Source of the DNA: Pseudonocardia sp. DSM 110487
GTDB taxonomy: Bacteria; Actinomycetota; Actinomycetes; Mycobacteriales; Pseudonocardiaceae
NCBI RefSeq assembly: GCF_019468565.1
Contig: NZ_CP080521.1
Coordinates: 1,178,001 to 1,242,000 of the forward strand
DNA: 64,000 nt
Direction of reading: 5' to 3'
Below, piece after piece: positions 16,826 through 24,901 of the stretch (positions are counted from its first letter, which is position 1; each line of letters begins with the position of its first letter). The notes below the pieces were generated by a model, which was not told the origin of the DNA, did not search any database, and was given only the letters and a program-made list of their open reading frames with translations. The position numbers and the translations under genes are program-made.

Positions 16826-18031
16826 GTGGCTGACATCGTCCTGGACCACATCACCAAGCGCTACCCCGACGGAACGATCGGCGTCGACGACGCGAACGTC
16901 GAGATCGCCGACGGCGAGTTCATCATCCTGGTCGGCCCGTCCGGCTGCGGGAAGTCCACGGCGCTGAACATGATCGCCGGGCTCGAGGACATCACTGACG
17001 GCGAGCTGCGCATCGGTGGCGAGCGCGTCAACGAGAAGGCGCCGAAGGACCGCGACATCGCGATGGTGTTCCAGTCCTACGCGCTCTACCCGCACATGAC
17101 CGTGCGGGAGAACATGGGCTTCCCGCTCAAGCTCGCCAAGGTCGACAAGGCGGAGATCAACCGCAAGGTCGAGGAGGCCGCGCAGATCCTCGACCTCACC
17201 CACCACCTGGACCGCAAGCCGGCCAACATGTCCGGCGGCCAACGGCAGCGGGTGGCGATGGGGCGCGCGATCGTCCGCAGCCCGAAGGCGTTCCTCATGG
17301 ACGAGCCGTTGTCGAACCTCGACGCCAAGCTGCGCGTCCAGATGCGCACCATGGTGTCCAAGCTGCAGCAGCGGCTGCAGACCACCACGGTCTACGTCAC
17401 CCACGACCAGACCGAGGCGATGACGCTCGGCGACCGGATCGTCGTCATGCGCGGGGGCAAGATCCAGCAGATCGGCTCGCCGCAGCACCTCTACGACGAG
17501 CCGGCCAACCTGTTCGTCGCCGGGTTCATCGGGTCGCCCGCGATGAACTTCCTGCCCGCCACCGTGGAGGACGGCAAGTTCCGTACCGGGCTGGGGGACG
17601 TCCCGCTCGTCGACGAGGTGCGCCGCGCCCTCGAGACGGCCGATGCCCCCCGCCAGGTGATCGTCGGTATCCGTCCGGAGCACTTCGAGGACGCCGCCCT
17701 GCTGGAGGAGCACCAGCGCGCCCGCGGCTGCGTGTTCACGGCCGAGGTCGACGTGCTGGAGTCGATGGGCTCGGACAAGTTCGTGTACCTCCCGGTGGAG
17801 GGCGAGCAGGCGATGTCGGACGACCTCGCCGAGCTCGCCGCCGACGCCCACACCGCTGACGTGCCGGGCGGGGACACCGGCACGCTGGTCACCCGGCTGT
17901 CGGCGACCTCGGGCGCCACCGAGGGCCAGAAGATCGACGTCTGGCTGGACACGAGCAAGATCCAGGTGTTCGACCCGGCGAGCGGTCGCAACCTGACGAC
18001 GGCGTCCCCAGCCCCGGTGGCGGCAGGCTAA
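16826..18031 (+). CDS. sugC: SugC-like ABC transporter ATPase (UgpC/MsmX type)
   Basis: 401 residues, GTG start. Walker A GPSGCGKST (37-45), Q-loop MVFQSYALYPHM, signature MSGGQRQR (S136), Walker B FLMDEP (D159-E160) and the switch His in YVTHDQTEAM. The C-terminal third is the TOBE regulatory domain of the MalK/UgpC type. About 30 residues longer than typical because of an acidic insertion near residues 330-360 (EQAMSDDLAELAADAHTADV). Powers the sugar importer formed by the three upstream genes. The operon ends in the strong hairpin at 18042. Confidence 0.93.
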   Translation: MADIVLDHITKRYPDGTIGVDDANVEIADGEFIILVGPSGCGKSTALNMIAGLEDITDGELRIGGERVNEKAPKDRDIAMVFQSYALYPHMTVRENMGFPLKLAKVDKAEINRKVEEAAQILDLTHHLDRKPANMSGGQRQRVAMGRAIVRSPKAFLMDEPLSNLDAKLRVQMRTMVSKLQQRLQTTTVYVTHDQTEAMTLGDRIVVMRGGKIQQIGSPQHLYDEPANLFVAGFIGSPAMNFLPATVEDGKFRTGLGDVPLVDEVRRALETADAPRQVIVGIRPEHFEDAALLEEHQRARGCVFTAEVDVLESMGSDKFVYLPVEGEQAMSDDLAELAADAHTADVPGGDTGTLVTRLSATSGATEGQKIDVWLDTSKIQVFDPASGRNLTTASPAPVAAG

Positions 18032-18041
18032 GGGGCCTCTT

Positions 18042-18124
18042 CCGGTGGTCGAGTAGCGCCAGCCCGCTGGGGCGCCGGCCCTACTCGACCACCGGGAATC
18101 TGGGAGGCCCTACTCGACCACCGG
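18042..18124. terminator. Three-armed hairpin terminator between convergent genes
   Basis: CCGGTGGTCGAGTAG at 18042-18056 is followed by two perfect complements, CTACTCGACCACCGG at 18081-18095 and again at 18110-18124, so the first arm can pair with either. The 24-base inner loop itself can fold. It lies between the ends of sugC and the ParB-like gene and shares GGTCGAGTAG with the hairpin at 623-650. Confidence 0.65.
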
Positions 18125-18129
18125 ACGCG

Positions 18130-18972
18130 TCAGTGGCCGGGGTCGGAGCGCAGGTGCTCGATCACCTCGTCGTCCCAGCGGTGGGTGCGCATCAGCCGGT
18201 AGCGCTGGCCGGCCAGGTGCAGGTAGGCCTCGGCCTCGGTGCGCTCGCCGATCAGGTCGGCCTGGGCGAGCATCCGCACCACGGGGCGGTACTCCTCGGC
18301 GTACCAGCGCCGGGCCACCGTCTCCCGGTCGAGGAAGCGCCGCTCCTGCTGCATGAGCCGGAACCCCCACGCCTCGACCTCCTCGCTGAGCTCCGCGTAC
18401 GACCACGCGGTCGTCACGAGGATGGTCGCGAGCGCGGGCCCGGGCAGCGGGACCCGGTCGAGGAAGACGCGGCGCAGGTCCTTGGTGATGAGATCGCCAC
18501 GCCGGGAGATCCCGGTGGCGTCGATCCTCGTGGTGACCTCGGTGACGAAGGCGTCGATCGTGCGGAAGCCGAGTGCGTGCGCCACCGACACCCGGTGGTG
18601 GCCGTCCTTGACGAAGTGCAGCTCGCCCACGCGGTACACGTCGATCGGCGGGATGGCCTCGCCGCGGCGCTGCGCCCTGGCCAGCCGCTCCCACCGCTCC
18701 CGGCTGCGGCCCGACCGTGGGCGGAACCAGCGATCGAAGTCTCGGGTGCGGTCGACGCTGCCCACGATCGACTCCAGCGGGACGACCTGTAGCCCGAGCC
18801 TTCGCTCAGCGACGCGGCCGAGCGCCGCCACGACCTCGTCGAACGGAAGGATCTCCGAGACGTCGTCCGGCTCGCGCCGCAACCACGCCGCCAGCCGCGA
18901 GAGGACCGCCCTGCGGCGGGCCCGCAGGAAGTCGTGCTCCGCGTCGGTCGCGGGGAACCCGGTGTCCGCCAT
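18130..18972 (-). CDS. ParB-nuclease-domain-like protein
   Basis: 280 residues. The middle contains IPPIDVYRVGELHFVKDGHHRVSVAHALGF, with KDGHHR at 122-127, matching the ParB/Srx-fold motif (often G-x-H-R) used for CTP or nucleotide binding in ParB-like proteins. The rest is helical with many Arg and Glu. No helix-turn-helix typical of true chromosome-partition ParB is obvious, so this is a ParB-fold protein of unknown role rather than a segregation protein. It is divergent from the methyltransferase gene, with about 65 bp between starts. Confidence 0.75.
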   Translation of the reverse strand: MADTGFPATDAEHDFLRARRRAVLSRLAAWLRREPDDVSEILPFDEVVAALGRVAERRLGLQVVPLESIVGSVDRTRDFDRWFRPRSGRSRERWERLARAQRRGEAIPPIDVYRVGELHFVKDGHHRVSVAHALGFRTIDAFVTEVTTRIDATGISRRGDLITKDLRRVFLDRVPLPGPALATILVTTAWSYAELSEEVEAWGFRLMQQERRFLDRETVARRWYAEEYRPVVRMLAQADLIGERTEAEAYLHLAGQRYRLMRTHRWDDEVIEHLRSDPGH

Positions 18973-19036
18973 CGGCGCCCAGTGTCCCCCGTACAGGAGC
19001 GCGACGTCTCGCAGCGGATGCGACAGGATACGAGGT

Positions 19037-19858
19037 GTGACTCCGAAGCCAGGTCCGATCGAGCGGGGCGGGGTCGCGCGCTCGTTCGACGCGCACGCCC
19101 GTACCTACGACAAGCTCGTCGGCTCCAACCCCGGCTACCACGAGCACCTGCGCCTCTCCACCAAGCGGATGGGCCTGCCCGACCGGGGTGCGGGCCTGCG
19201 GCTGCTCGACGTCGGCTGCGGCACGGGTGCCTCCACGGCCGCGCTGCTGGACGCCGCCCCCGAAGCCGAGATCACAGCCGTCGACGCGTCGCACGAGATG
19301 CTGGCGCAGGCCACACGGAAGACGTGGCCGCGCACGGTCCGGTTCGTGCGCGGCAATGCCGAGAACCTCGCCATGAGCGGCATCGTCGGCCCGTACGACG
19401 GGATCTTCGCCGCGTACCTCCTGCGCAACCTCGTGCACCGGGACGCCGCGTTGCGTCAGTTCCACCGGCTACTGCGCCCCGGTGCGCCGCTCGCCATCCA
19501 CGAGTACTCCGTGCGCGACTCGCTGCGCAGCCGCGTGGTTTGGACCAGCGTCTGCTGGGGCGTGATCATCCCCATGGCCCGCATCCGCGCCGGCTCGACC
19601 GACCTCTACCGCTACCTCTGGCGCAGTGCGCTGCAGTTCGACGGCATCCAGGCGCTGAGCAAGCGGCTCGCGTCGGCCGGCTTCGAGGACATCCGGGTGC
19701 AGACGGTCCCGGGCTGGCAGCAGCACATCGTGCACACGTTCCTCGGCAGGCGGCCAGCAGACCCCGCGGGGGCCACAGCCATGCCGGCGGAGGCGCACGT
19801 CGACCCGGAGGCGGCCACGCCCGCCGACGGCATCGACATGACGAAGCCGCCCGCCTGA
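19037..19858 (+). CDS. SAM-dependent methyltransferase (UbiE/class I)
   Basis: 273 residues from the GTG at 19037 (MTPKPGPIERGG). Class I fold: motif I LLDVGCGTG (D58-G64 core), motif II around EITAVDASHEML, then VRFVRGNAENL, and the post-motif helix LLRNLVHRDAALRQFHRLLRPG, as in menaquinone/ubiquinone C-methyltransferases. The C-terminal 35 residues are Pro/Ala-rich and probably disordered. Substrate unknown; the YDKLVGSNPGYHEHL start suggests a quinone or lipid-type acceptor. An in-frame extension upstream to 18239 is antisense to the ParB-like gene and was dismissed. Confidence 0.85.
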   Translation: MTPKPGPIERGGVARSFDAHARTYDKLVGSNPGYHEHLRLSTKRMGLPDRGAGLRLLDVGCGTGASTAALLDAAPEAEITAVDASHEMLAQATRKTWPRTVRFVRGNAENLAMSGIVGPYDGIFAAYLLRNLVHRDAALRQFHRLLRPGAPLAIHEYSVRDSLRSRVVWTSVCWGVIIPMARIRAGSTDLYRYLWRSALQFDGIQALSKRLASAGFEDIRVQTVPGWQQHIVHTFLGRRPADPAGATAMPAEAHVDPEAATPADGIDMTKPPA

Positions 19859-19878
19859 CCCCGTGGCCCGCGCACCCG

Positions 19879-19895
19879 GCCCGGCTCGGCCGGGC
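19879..19895. terminator. Hairpin terminator between convergent genes
   Basis: GCCCGGC-TCG-GCCGGGC, a short perfect stem with a three-base loop, 20 bp after the methyltransferase stop and ahead of the convergent membrane-protein gene. Confidence 0.5.
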
Positions 19896-19930
19896 TCGTG
19901 ATCGGAGCGTTTCGCTGCCGCGATGGGCCG

Positions 19931-20698
19931 TCAGAACGTGAGCACCGACCACAGCGTGTAGGTCACGCCGGCAATGGCGCCGAGAACGATCAGGGCACGC
20001 ATCAGTTCGACCGCGCGCACCGTGACTCCGGCGCGGACGATCGAGACGATCTTCGCAACGACGACGACCGACCCGAGCACGACGAACACGCTGCCGACGA
20101 CCGCCACAGCGCCACGCAGACCGATCGCCTCCGCCATCGCGAGGCTGATCGGAGCCGCCAGAATGCCCGTGATCATGGCGGGAGTCACCCACCACCGGTG
20201 CAGCGAGTGCTGGTGGGCCGCCTCGGTCTCCAGCCGTCGCTGAACCGTGACCTGCGCCGGGGTCGGCGGCACCGTGGCCGGCGGCCGCCACGCCGCGCCG
20301 CGCCGCGCGGTCCACCATGCGGCGATCGTCCTGACCTGGGTGTGGCGATCGGGCGCCGAGTTCACGATGAGCCACGTGCCGTCGACGAGAACCGCGATGC
20401 CGGCGTCGGCCGCGATCGCCTCGATCGACGCCCATGGCACGGATCTGGAGCCGAACGCGTCGTCGAGGCGAAGGTGGTCAGCGGTGAGCGTTGTGCCGGC
20501 GCGCACCACCCACATCACCACGAAGACGACGACGAGCGCGATCACGACCATGATCACGACGTTGATCCACGTGGCGAGCGCCATTTCATCCAGCGCGACC
20601 AGAGCGCCTGTCACGGTGGATCCCGCTGCCAGCAGCGCCGCCACCGTCGTCCCCCCGCTCGTCGCTCTGAAGCGGACCGGCTCGCGGGCATTCAGCAT
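19931..20698 (-). CDS. Four-helix membrane protein of unknown function
   Basis: 255 residues from the ATG at 20698, which has GGGGGG a few bases upstream; a GTG at 20722 would add 8 residues. Two N-terminal membrane helices (VAALLAAGSTVTGALVAL; INVVIMVVIALVVVFVVMWVV), a soluble segment of about 110 residues that looks like a PH-like beta domain (TTLTADHLRLDDAFGSRSVPWASIEAI, LVDGTWLIVNS), then two or three more helices. No family was recognised with certainty. Codon use is slightly less GC-biased than neighbours. No partner gene nearby. Confidence 0.7.
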   Translation of the reverse strand: MLNAREPVRFRATSGGTTVAALLAAGSTVTGALVALDEMALATWINVVIMVVIALVVVFVVMWVVRAGTTLTADHLRLDDAFGSRSVPWASIEAIAADAGIAVLVDGTWLIVNSAPDRHTQVRTIAAWWTARRGAAWRPPATVPPTPAQVTVQRRLETEAAHQHSLHRWWVTPAMITGILAAPISLAMAEAIGLRGAVAVVGSVFVVLGSVVVVAKIVSIVRAGVTVRAVELMRALIVLGAIAGVTYTLWSVLTF

Positions 20699-21142
20699 CA
20701 TCGTCCCCCCAAAGATGGTCACCCTGTACCGGACATCTCAGTCCCCGGCCACGCGGCTGGACGGATGGATCGGGGCGCCCCACTCGCAGAGTTCGAGGTC
20801 GACGGTGGTGACGTGGCCGGTACTGGCATCGAGCGCCCGGCATTCGATACCTGTGACGAGGATCGACCAAGGCCGTCCTCCACCCCGTGAATGTCCGAAG
20901 TCGCGTGCACGGTCGGTGATCAGTCTGTCGCACCGCAGGTCGGTTCGTCACCTGTTCGGTGAATCGCGCTGTCGGTGCGCGATAGGGTGGGCCCGTGCAC
21001 CGGATGTACCCGATCACCCCGCCGCCCCGCTCCTAGCGGGGCCATTCACGTCGCCGCCCGTCAACCGGGCGGATCCTCTCGGGCTTGATCGGCCCCGCTT
21101 CAGCGACCCCCTTCCTTCTTCGTCGCAGGAGCGCGTGCACCC
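20699..21142 (+). promoter_or_regulatory. Long intergenic region with leaderless uORF and two hairpins before the EamA gene
   Basis: About 440 bp without a conserved gene. Its 3' half holds a -10-like TAGGGT at 20983-20988 placed 6 bases before a GTG (20995). That GTG opens a 13-codon reading frame ending at 21036. The stop lies within hairpin CCCCGCT/AGCGGGG (21025-21041), followed by CCGCCCG/CGGGCGG (21054-21072). About 70 bases later the EamA gene starts. The arrangement resembles a translational or transcriptional attenuator. The 5' half (20723-20950) shows nothing recognisable. Confidence 0.4.
20995..21036 (+). CDS. Possible leader peptide (13 residues)
   Basis: GTG-started reading frame translating as MHRMYPITPPPRS, likely leaderless because the TAGGGT hexamer ends 6 bases upstream. 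A run of three Pro plus another Pro is compatible with ribosome stalling. Overlaps the first leader hairpin. No homology known; supported only by position and structure. Confidence 0.3.
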   Translation: MHRMYPITPPPRS

Positions 21143-22120
21143 GTGTCCACTGTTCGTACCGCCCCGTCCTCCGGGGTGTCCTTCCTCGTCCTCGCCGGGA
21201 TCCTCTGGGGAACCGGCGGCCTGTTCGGCCGCATGCTCGGCGATGCCACCGGCCTTTCCTCGCTCGCCGTCGCGACCTACCGGCTCGCGGTCGGCGGCCT
21301 GCTCCTCGTCGGGTATCTCCTGGTCACGGGCGCGCGGTTGCCGCGCTCCCGGGCCGCGTGGGCCCGCATCGCCGCCGTCGCAGCGCTGGCGGCGCTGTTC
21401 CAGGTCTCCTACTTCACGGCGGTGTGGTTCACGTCGGTGAGCGTGGCTACGCTGGTGACCATCGGGTCGTCGCCGGTGCTCGTGCTCCTCGCTGGGACTC
21501 GCTGGCGCTCGGCCCGCGCTTCGCGCAGGCGCTGTGTCGATGATTCGCCCGCTGACGCTCGCTCACTGGCGCGGCCGCGCGGCGCCGACCGGCCCGGGTT
21601 CGTCGCCGTCGGGCTGGCCCTCTGCGGTCTCCTGCTGCTGATCGGCGTCCCGACCGACGCCGGCCCGTCGACGGCGGCGGTGCTCGCCGGCGCCGCGTGC
21701 GCCCTCGTCGCGGCCTCCGGCTTCACCGCGGTGTCGCTGCTGGGCGCCCGGCCCGTCCCCGGCCTGGACGCCACGGCGACCGCCGGTCTCGGGTTCACGC
21801 TCGGCGGCGCGCTGCTGGTTCCGCTCGCCTTGACCACGTCCGGGCTCACCTTCGCGCCGACCCCGGTCGCGATCGGCCTGCTCGTCGCGTTCGGGCTACT
21901 GCCGACCGCCGTCGCCTACACCTGCTATTTCCGCGGGCTGCGCAGCGCCGCTGCCGGGGTGGGCGTGCTGATGGCGCTGCTCGAGCCCGTGACGTCGGCG
22001 GTGCTGTCGGCCGTGCTGCTCGGCGACCGGCTGGGGGTGTCCGGGATCGCGGGCGGGCTGCTGCTCTGCGCCGCCCTGGTCCTGACCGCAAGGGGTCAGG
22101 GGCGGACGCGCAGCTCGTAG
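21143..22120 (+). CDS. EamA/DMT-family transporter
   Basis: 325 residues, about ten membrane helices in two EamA repeats. First repeat SFLVLAGILWGTGGLFGRML to TIGSSPVLVLLAG; second repeat TAAVLAGAACALVAASGFTAVSLL to GVGVLMALLEPVTSAVLSAVLLGDRLG, with the signature Pro-Glu region. Members export metabolites such as amino acids or nucleosides. Between the two repeats (about residues 116-150) lies an unusual Arg-rich hydrophilic stretch (RWRSARASRRR) where homologues usually have a membrane helix and a short loop, as if about 85 bp had been inserted in frame. The 3' end overlaps the Rieske gene by 25 bp on the other strand. Confidence 0.85.
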   Translation: MSTVRTAPSSGVSFLVLAGILWGTGGLFGRMLGDATGLSSLAVATYRLAVGGLLLVGYLLVTGARLPRSRAAWARIAAVAALAALFQVSYFTAVWFTSVSVATLVTIGSSPVLVLLAGTRWRSARASRRRCVDDSPADARSLARPRGADRPGFVAVGLALCGLLLLIGVPTDAGPSTAAVLAGAACALVAASGFTAVSLLGARPVPGLDATATAGLGFTLGGALLVPLALTTSGLTFAPTPVAIGLLVAFGLLPTAVAYTCYFRGLRSAAAGVGVLMALLEPVTSAVLSAVLLGDRLGVSGIAGGLLLCAALVLTARGQGRTRSS

Positions 22121-23082
22121 CGTCGCTCGGCGTAGGCGATGTCGTCGCGCCACAGCCGCCGGGCGGCCGCGCCCATCAGCGGTCGCAGGGCCGCGGCGAC
22201 GCGCCGTGCGTGAACGAAGCCCGGACGGTCGGAGTGGGCGACGACCGCCTCGATGACGGCGGTGCGGGGCAGGCCGTCCGGGCCAGGGCGCAACGGGGTG
22301 GCGTGCGTCTCGACCACCGATCCGGCACCCTCGCCGTCGACGATCCGCATCGTCACCGTCCGCGCGTCGGGACAGGTGAACTCGGCGTGGACCGGAACAC
22401 CCAGACGCCGTCCCACCGTGAACGTCACCTCGACGAGAAAACGGTCCTCGGGCGGAGGGCAATCGGGCGGTGGTGCGCTGAGCACCCGCAGCGCGGTGAA
22501 CGAGTAGGGGTGGAACCAGGCGCCGTGCCACGGGTCGAGCCGGTTGGCGATCACGTCCTCCGGCTCGCACCGGCCGATCACGGTGGCGACGGCAGGGACG
22601 CCGCGGTCTGCCGGCGGCCGCGGCCCGAGGACCGGCGTCGCACCCGGGTTGGTGCCGGGCTCGTCGAGCCGCACCCAGGCCAACACCCCGTCGTCGTATG
22701 CCGGGAAGGGGCGCCATCCGGGCCTGCCGTCCGCGCCGAGCGCGAGCCCGTGCCACCGGCACACGAGCCGCCCGTCGTGCACCGGCGCATCGCAGAGCGC
22801 GGCCCCGAGATGCGGGCAGGCACCGGGGCCGACGTTCAGGGCGCCGGCCCCGTCCCGCCACGCGACGAGCTCGCGGCCTGCGACGACCCGACCGAACGCC
22901 CGTCCCGCACGGACCTCCCGGCTCGCGGCGATCACGTACCAGCCGCCCGTCGGGCGGTCCAGCGCGCGGCGCAAGGCAGCGCGGATGAGCCGCGGCTTGG
23001 CGTCGGCCCACATCGGTTGCTGGTCGGCCCACCGTGGGCGGCGCAGGAGCCGGAGCGGGTTGAGCGAACGGTGTCCGTTCAC
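22096..23082 (-). CDS. Rieske [2Fe-2S] domain protein (DUF5914-like)
   Basis: 328 residues, GTG start. Rieske cluster ligands are complete: CPH at 89-91 and CRWH at 108-111. The C-terminal domain (about 150-328, DVIANRLDPWHGAWFHPYSF) is not the classic ring-hydroxylating catalytic domain; it resembles the DUF5914 region found after Rieske domains in actinobacterial proteins often linked to carotenoid or lipid pathways. It may be a redox partner or oxygenase; substrate not visible. No carotenoid genes are nearby. Confidence 0.8.
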   Translation of the reverse strand: MNGHRSLNPLRLLRRPRWADQQPMWADAKPRLIRAALRRALDRPTGGWYVIAASREVRAGRAFGRVVAGRELVAWRDGAGALNVGPGACPHLGAALCDAPVHDGRLVCRWHGLALGADGRPGWRPFPAYDDGVLAWVRLDEPGTNPGATPVLGPRPPADRGVPAVATVIGRCEPEDVIANRLDPWHGAWFHPYSFTALRVLSAPPPDCPPPEDRFLVEVTFTVGRRLGVPVHAEFTCPDARTVTMRIVDGEGAGSVVETHATPLRPGPDGLPRTAVIEAVVAHSDRPGFVHARRVAAALRPLMGAAARRLWRDDIAYAERRYELRVRP

Positions 23083-23223
23083 GTCGCGAGGTTAGCTACT
23101 TCGCGCTGGAACGGACGAGCCTGCTCGATCGAAGGGCACAGGCGACGACGGCTGATCGATCTCCGTGGACGTGCCGCGCTGGACATACGGCTCGCCCTCG
23201 ACGGTATGGACGAGTGACCCGGA

Positions 23224-23490
23224 TCACTCATCAGAACGATCGCTGCCCTGACCCTTGCGGGTCAGACCGGGCAGCATTCTTCGCGCTCCGATGAGCTCAA
23301 TTCCCAAGAGTTCGCCATCGCCGGACAGGTCGATCGTCCCATAGAGCTGTTGGGTGCGGTCGATGATGGGGATGGTCTTGCCTACTCCACGAGAACTGGA
23401 ATTGCCTGTCAGTGAAAGATAGGCAACGTCAACCTCCTCATCCCAGGCGACGCGCAAAACGACCTGGTGTGGTTGCTCCATGTCATCCAT
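23224..23490 (-). CDS. DUF2283 domain small protein
   Basis: 88 residues. VAWDEEVDVAYLSLTG and IDLSGDGELLGIELIGARRML match the DUF2283 pattern (YDxExDxlYi, then DxdGxivGIEil). Function unknown. A second ATG at 23481 is equally possible as start and no good ribosome site is seen for either. The gene is visibly richer in A+T and uses codons such as AAT, AGA and TTG more than its neighbours, suggesting recent acquisition. Confidence 0.75.
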   Translation of the reverse strand: MDDMEQPHQVVLRVAWDEEVDVAYLSLTGNSSSRGVGKTIPIIDRTQQLYGTIDLSGDGELLGIELIGARRMLPGLTRKGQGSDRSDE

Positions 23491-23545
23491 GGTACGAGGG
23501 CTGGGACTTGATAGAAGGCGCGGTGGTCCTCACCGCGACCCGCGG

Positions 23546-24643
23546 TCAGAGCCACTCGTTGCGGCGGAACACCCTGAACAGCGAGAGACAGGTGACGATG
23601 ATCACGAGCCATACCATCGGATACCCGAACGTCCAGTGCAGTTCCGGGATGTAGTCGAAGTTCATCCCGTATATCCCGGCGATCATGGTGGGTACCGAGA
23701 TGATCGCGACGTACGCGGTGATCTTGCGCATGTCGGTGTTCTGCCGAAGGGTGATCTTGGCGAGCGCGGCGTCGATCAGCGTGGTGAGCAGCTCGTTGAA
23801 CCCCGCGATCCGCTCCGTGACGGTCACGAGGTGGTCGTCGACGTCCCGGAAGTACGACCGCACGTCGTGCGGCACGAGCGAGCTGTAGCCCTCTGTGAGC
23901 TTGCGCACCGGAGCCCCGAGCGGCACCACGGCGCGCCGCAGCTCCAGTACCTCGCGCTTGAGGACGTAGATCTGCTCGGAGTCGACGGTGGAGCGCGGGG
24001 CGAAGACCCGGGTCTCCATCTCCTCGATGTCGTCCTCGATGGCGGCGGTGACCTCGAGGTAGCTGTCGACGACGTGGTCGGAGATGGCGTGCAGCACGGC
24101 CGCGGGGCCGAGCGCGAGCTGCTCGGGGTCGCTCTCGAGGGCGCGGCGGACGTCACGCAGCGAGGAGTGGTCGCCGTGCCGGACGGTGATGACGAAGTCC
24201 GGGCCGAGGAACACCATCACCTCGCCGGTCTCGACGATCTCGTGCTCGGCGCCGTCCGCAGGCCGCCCGCGGTAGCAGACGGTCTTGAGCACCATGAACA
24301 GCATGTCGTCGTAGCGCTCCAGCTTGGGGCGCTGGTGGGCGTGCACGGCGTCCTCGACGGCCAGCTCGTGCAGCCCGAACACGTCGGCGATGCCGGTGAT
24401 CTGCTCCTCGTCGGGCTCGTGCAGGCCGATCCAGACGAAGGCCTCGTCGTCGCGCTCGCGGACCTCGGCGAGGGCGCGCTCGTGCGTCCAGCGCCCTGGC
24501 AGGCGCTTGCCGCCGGCGTAGACAGCGCAGTCGACGACGTAGGCCGAGATCGGGACGCGCAGCTTGGTCGACAGCACGGTCTCCCGGCGTACCTGGCGGT
24601 TGGCGCGGATGGTCGTGGGCCGGAGTGCGGACAGGGGCGGCAC
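23546..24643 (-). CDS. corA: CorA-family Mg2+/Co2+ transporter
   Basis: 365 residues, GTG start with GGAGG 7 bases upstream. Large cytoplasmic alpha/beta plus helical funnel, then two C-terminal membrane helices. The loop motif YGMN (G326-M327-N328) that forms the selectivity ring is intact, as is YGMNFDYIPEL; the C-terminus is basic. Imports Mg2+ or Co2+ as a pentamer. In mycobacteria corA directly follows sugC; here about 5.5 kb separates them. The long GC-rich leader (24658-24815) may be an M-box riboswitch. Confidence 0.95.
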   Translation of the reverse strand: MPPLSALRPTTIRANRQVRRETVLSTKLRVPISAYVVDCAVYAGGKRLPGRWTHERALAEVRERDDEAFVWIGLHEPDEEQITGIADVFGLHELAVEDAVHAHQRPKLERYDDMLFMVLKTVCYRGRPADGAEHEIVETGEVMVFLGPDFVITVRHGDHSSLRDVRRALESDPEQLALGPAAVLHAISDHVVDSYLEVTAAIEDDIEEMETRVFAPRSTVDSEQIYVLKREVLELRRAVVPLGAPVRKLTEGYSSLVPHDVRSYFRDVDDHLVTVTERIAGFNELLTTLIDAALAKITLRQNTDMRKITAYVAIISVPTMIAGIYGMNFDYIPELHWTFGYPMVWLVIIVTCLSLFRVFRRNEWL

Positions 24644-24657
24644 GGCGTACCTCCGAA

Positions 24658-24815
24658 AGATCGATCGGGACGCGCCGAGCAGGGCTCGTGGCGCGCGCGT
24701 GGAGATCGCGTCCCGACCGGGGAGACCGTCAGCCAGTCACCGTGTCGGGAACGCGGCGACTACTGCATCCGGGTGCCGTCGGCACCGCGCTCACCTCCTC
24801 ACCGGTGTGTGCAGG
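24658..24815 (-). ncRNA. Candidate Mg2+ riboswitch (M-box/ykoK-like) in the corA leader
   Basis: On the minus strand the leader reads GGTGAG, a hairpin CGGTGCC/GGCACCCG, then GATGCAGTAGTCGCCG and later GGTGACTGGCTGACGG, which resembles the order of conserved blocks in M-box RNAs (GGTGAGG, hairpin, GATACGCTGCYGCC, GACGCCAAUGGGUCAAC). It is followed by a long hairpin, CGGGACGCG pairing with CGCGTCCCG (24664-24717), just before the ribosome site. Similarity was judged by eye only and some conserved bases differ. Confidence 0.35.
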
Positions 24816-24901
24816 GCCATGTCCGCGCAAGGCGGACAGGGCCGGTCCACGGGCTAGATTACCCCCACCTGTCCTGGTCATCGGCGATGGAGGCGGCAGC
24901 G

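Noticed and set aside
18130..18972. ParB-like gene as a chromosome or plasmid partition gene
   Set aside because: No parA partner, no parS-like repeats and no clear HTH domain; only the ParB-nuclease-like motif is present.
18239..19036. In-frame extension of the methyltransferase
   Set aside because: Antisense to the ParB-like gene; residues are Ser/Arg-rich shadow sequence. The GTG at 19037 starts the conserved part.
23480..24886. Long frame leading into the MaoC gene
   Set aside because: Antisense to corA and composed of shadow sequence; homologues begin MQFGRYY.
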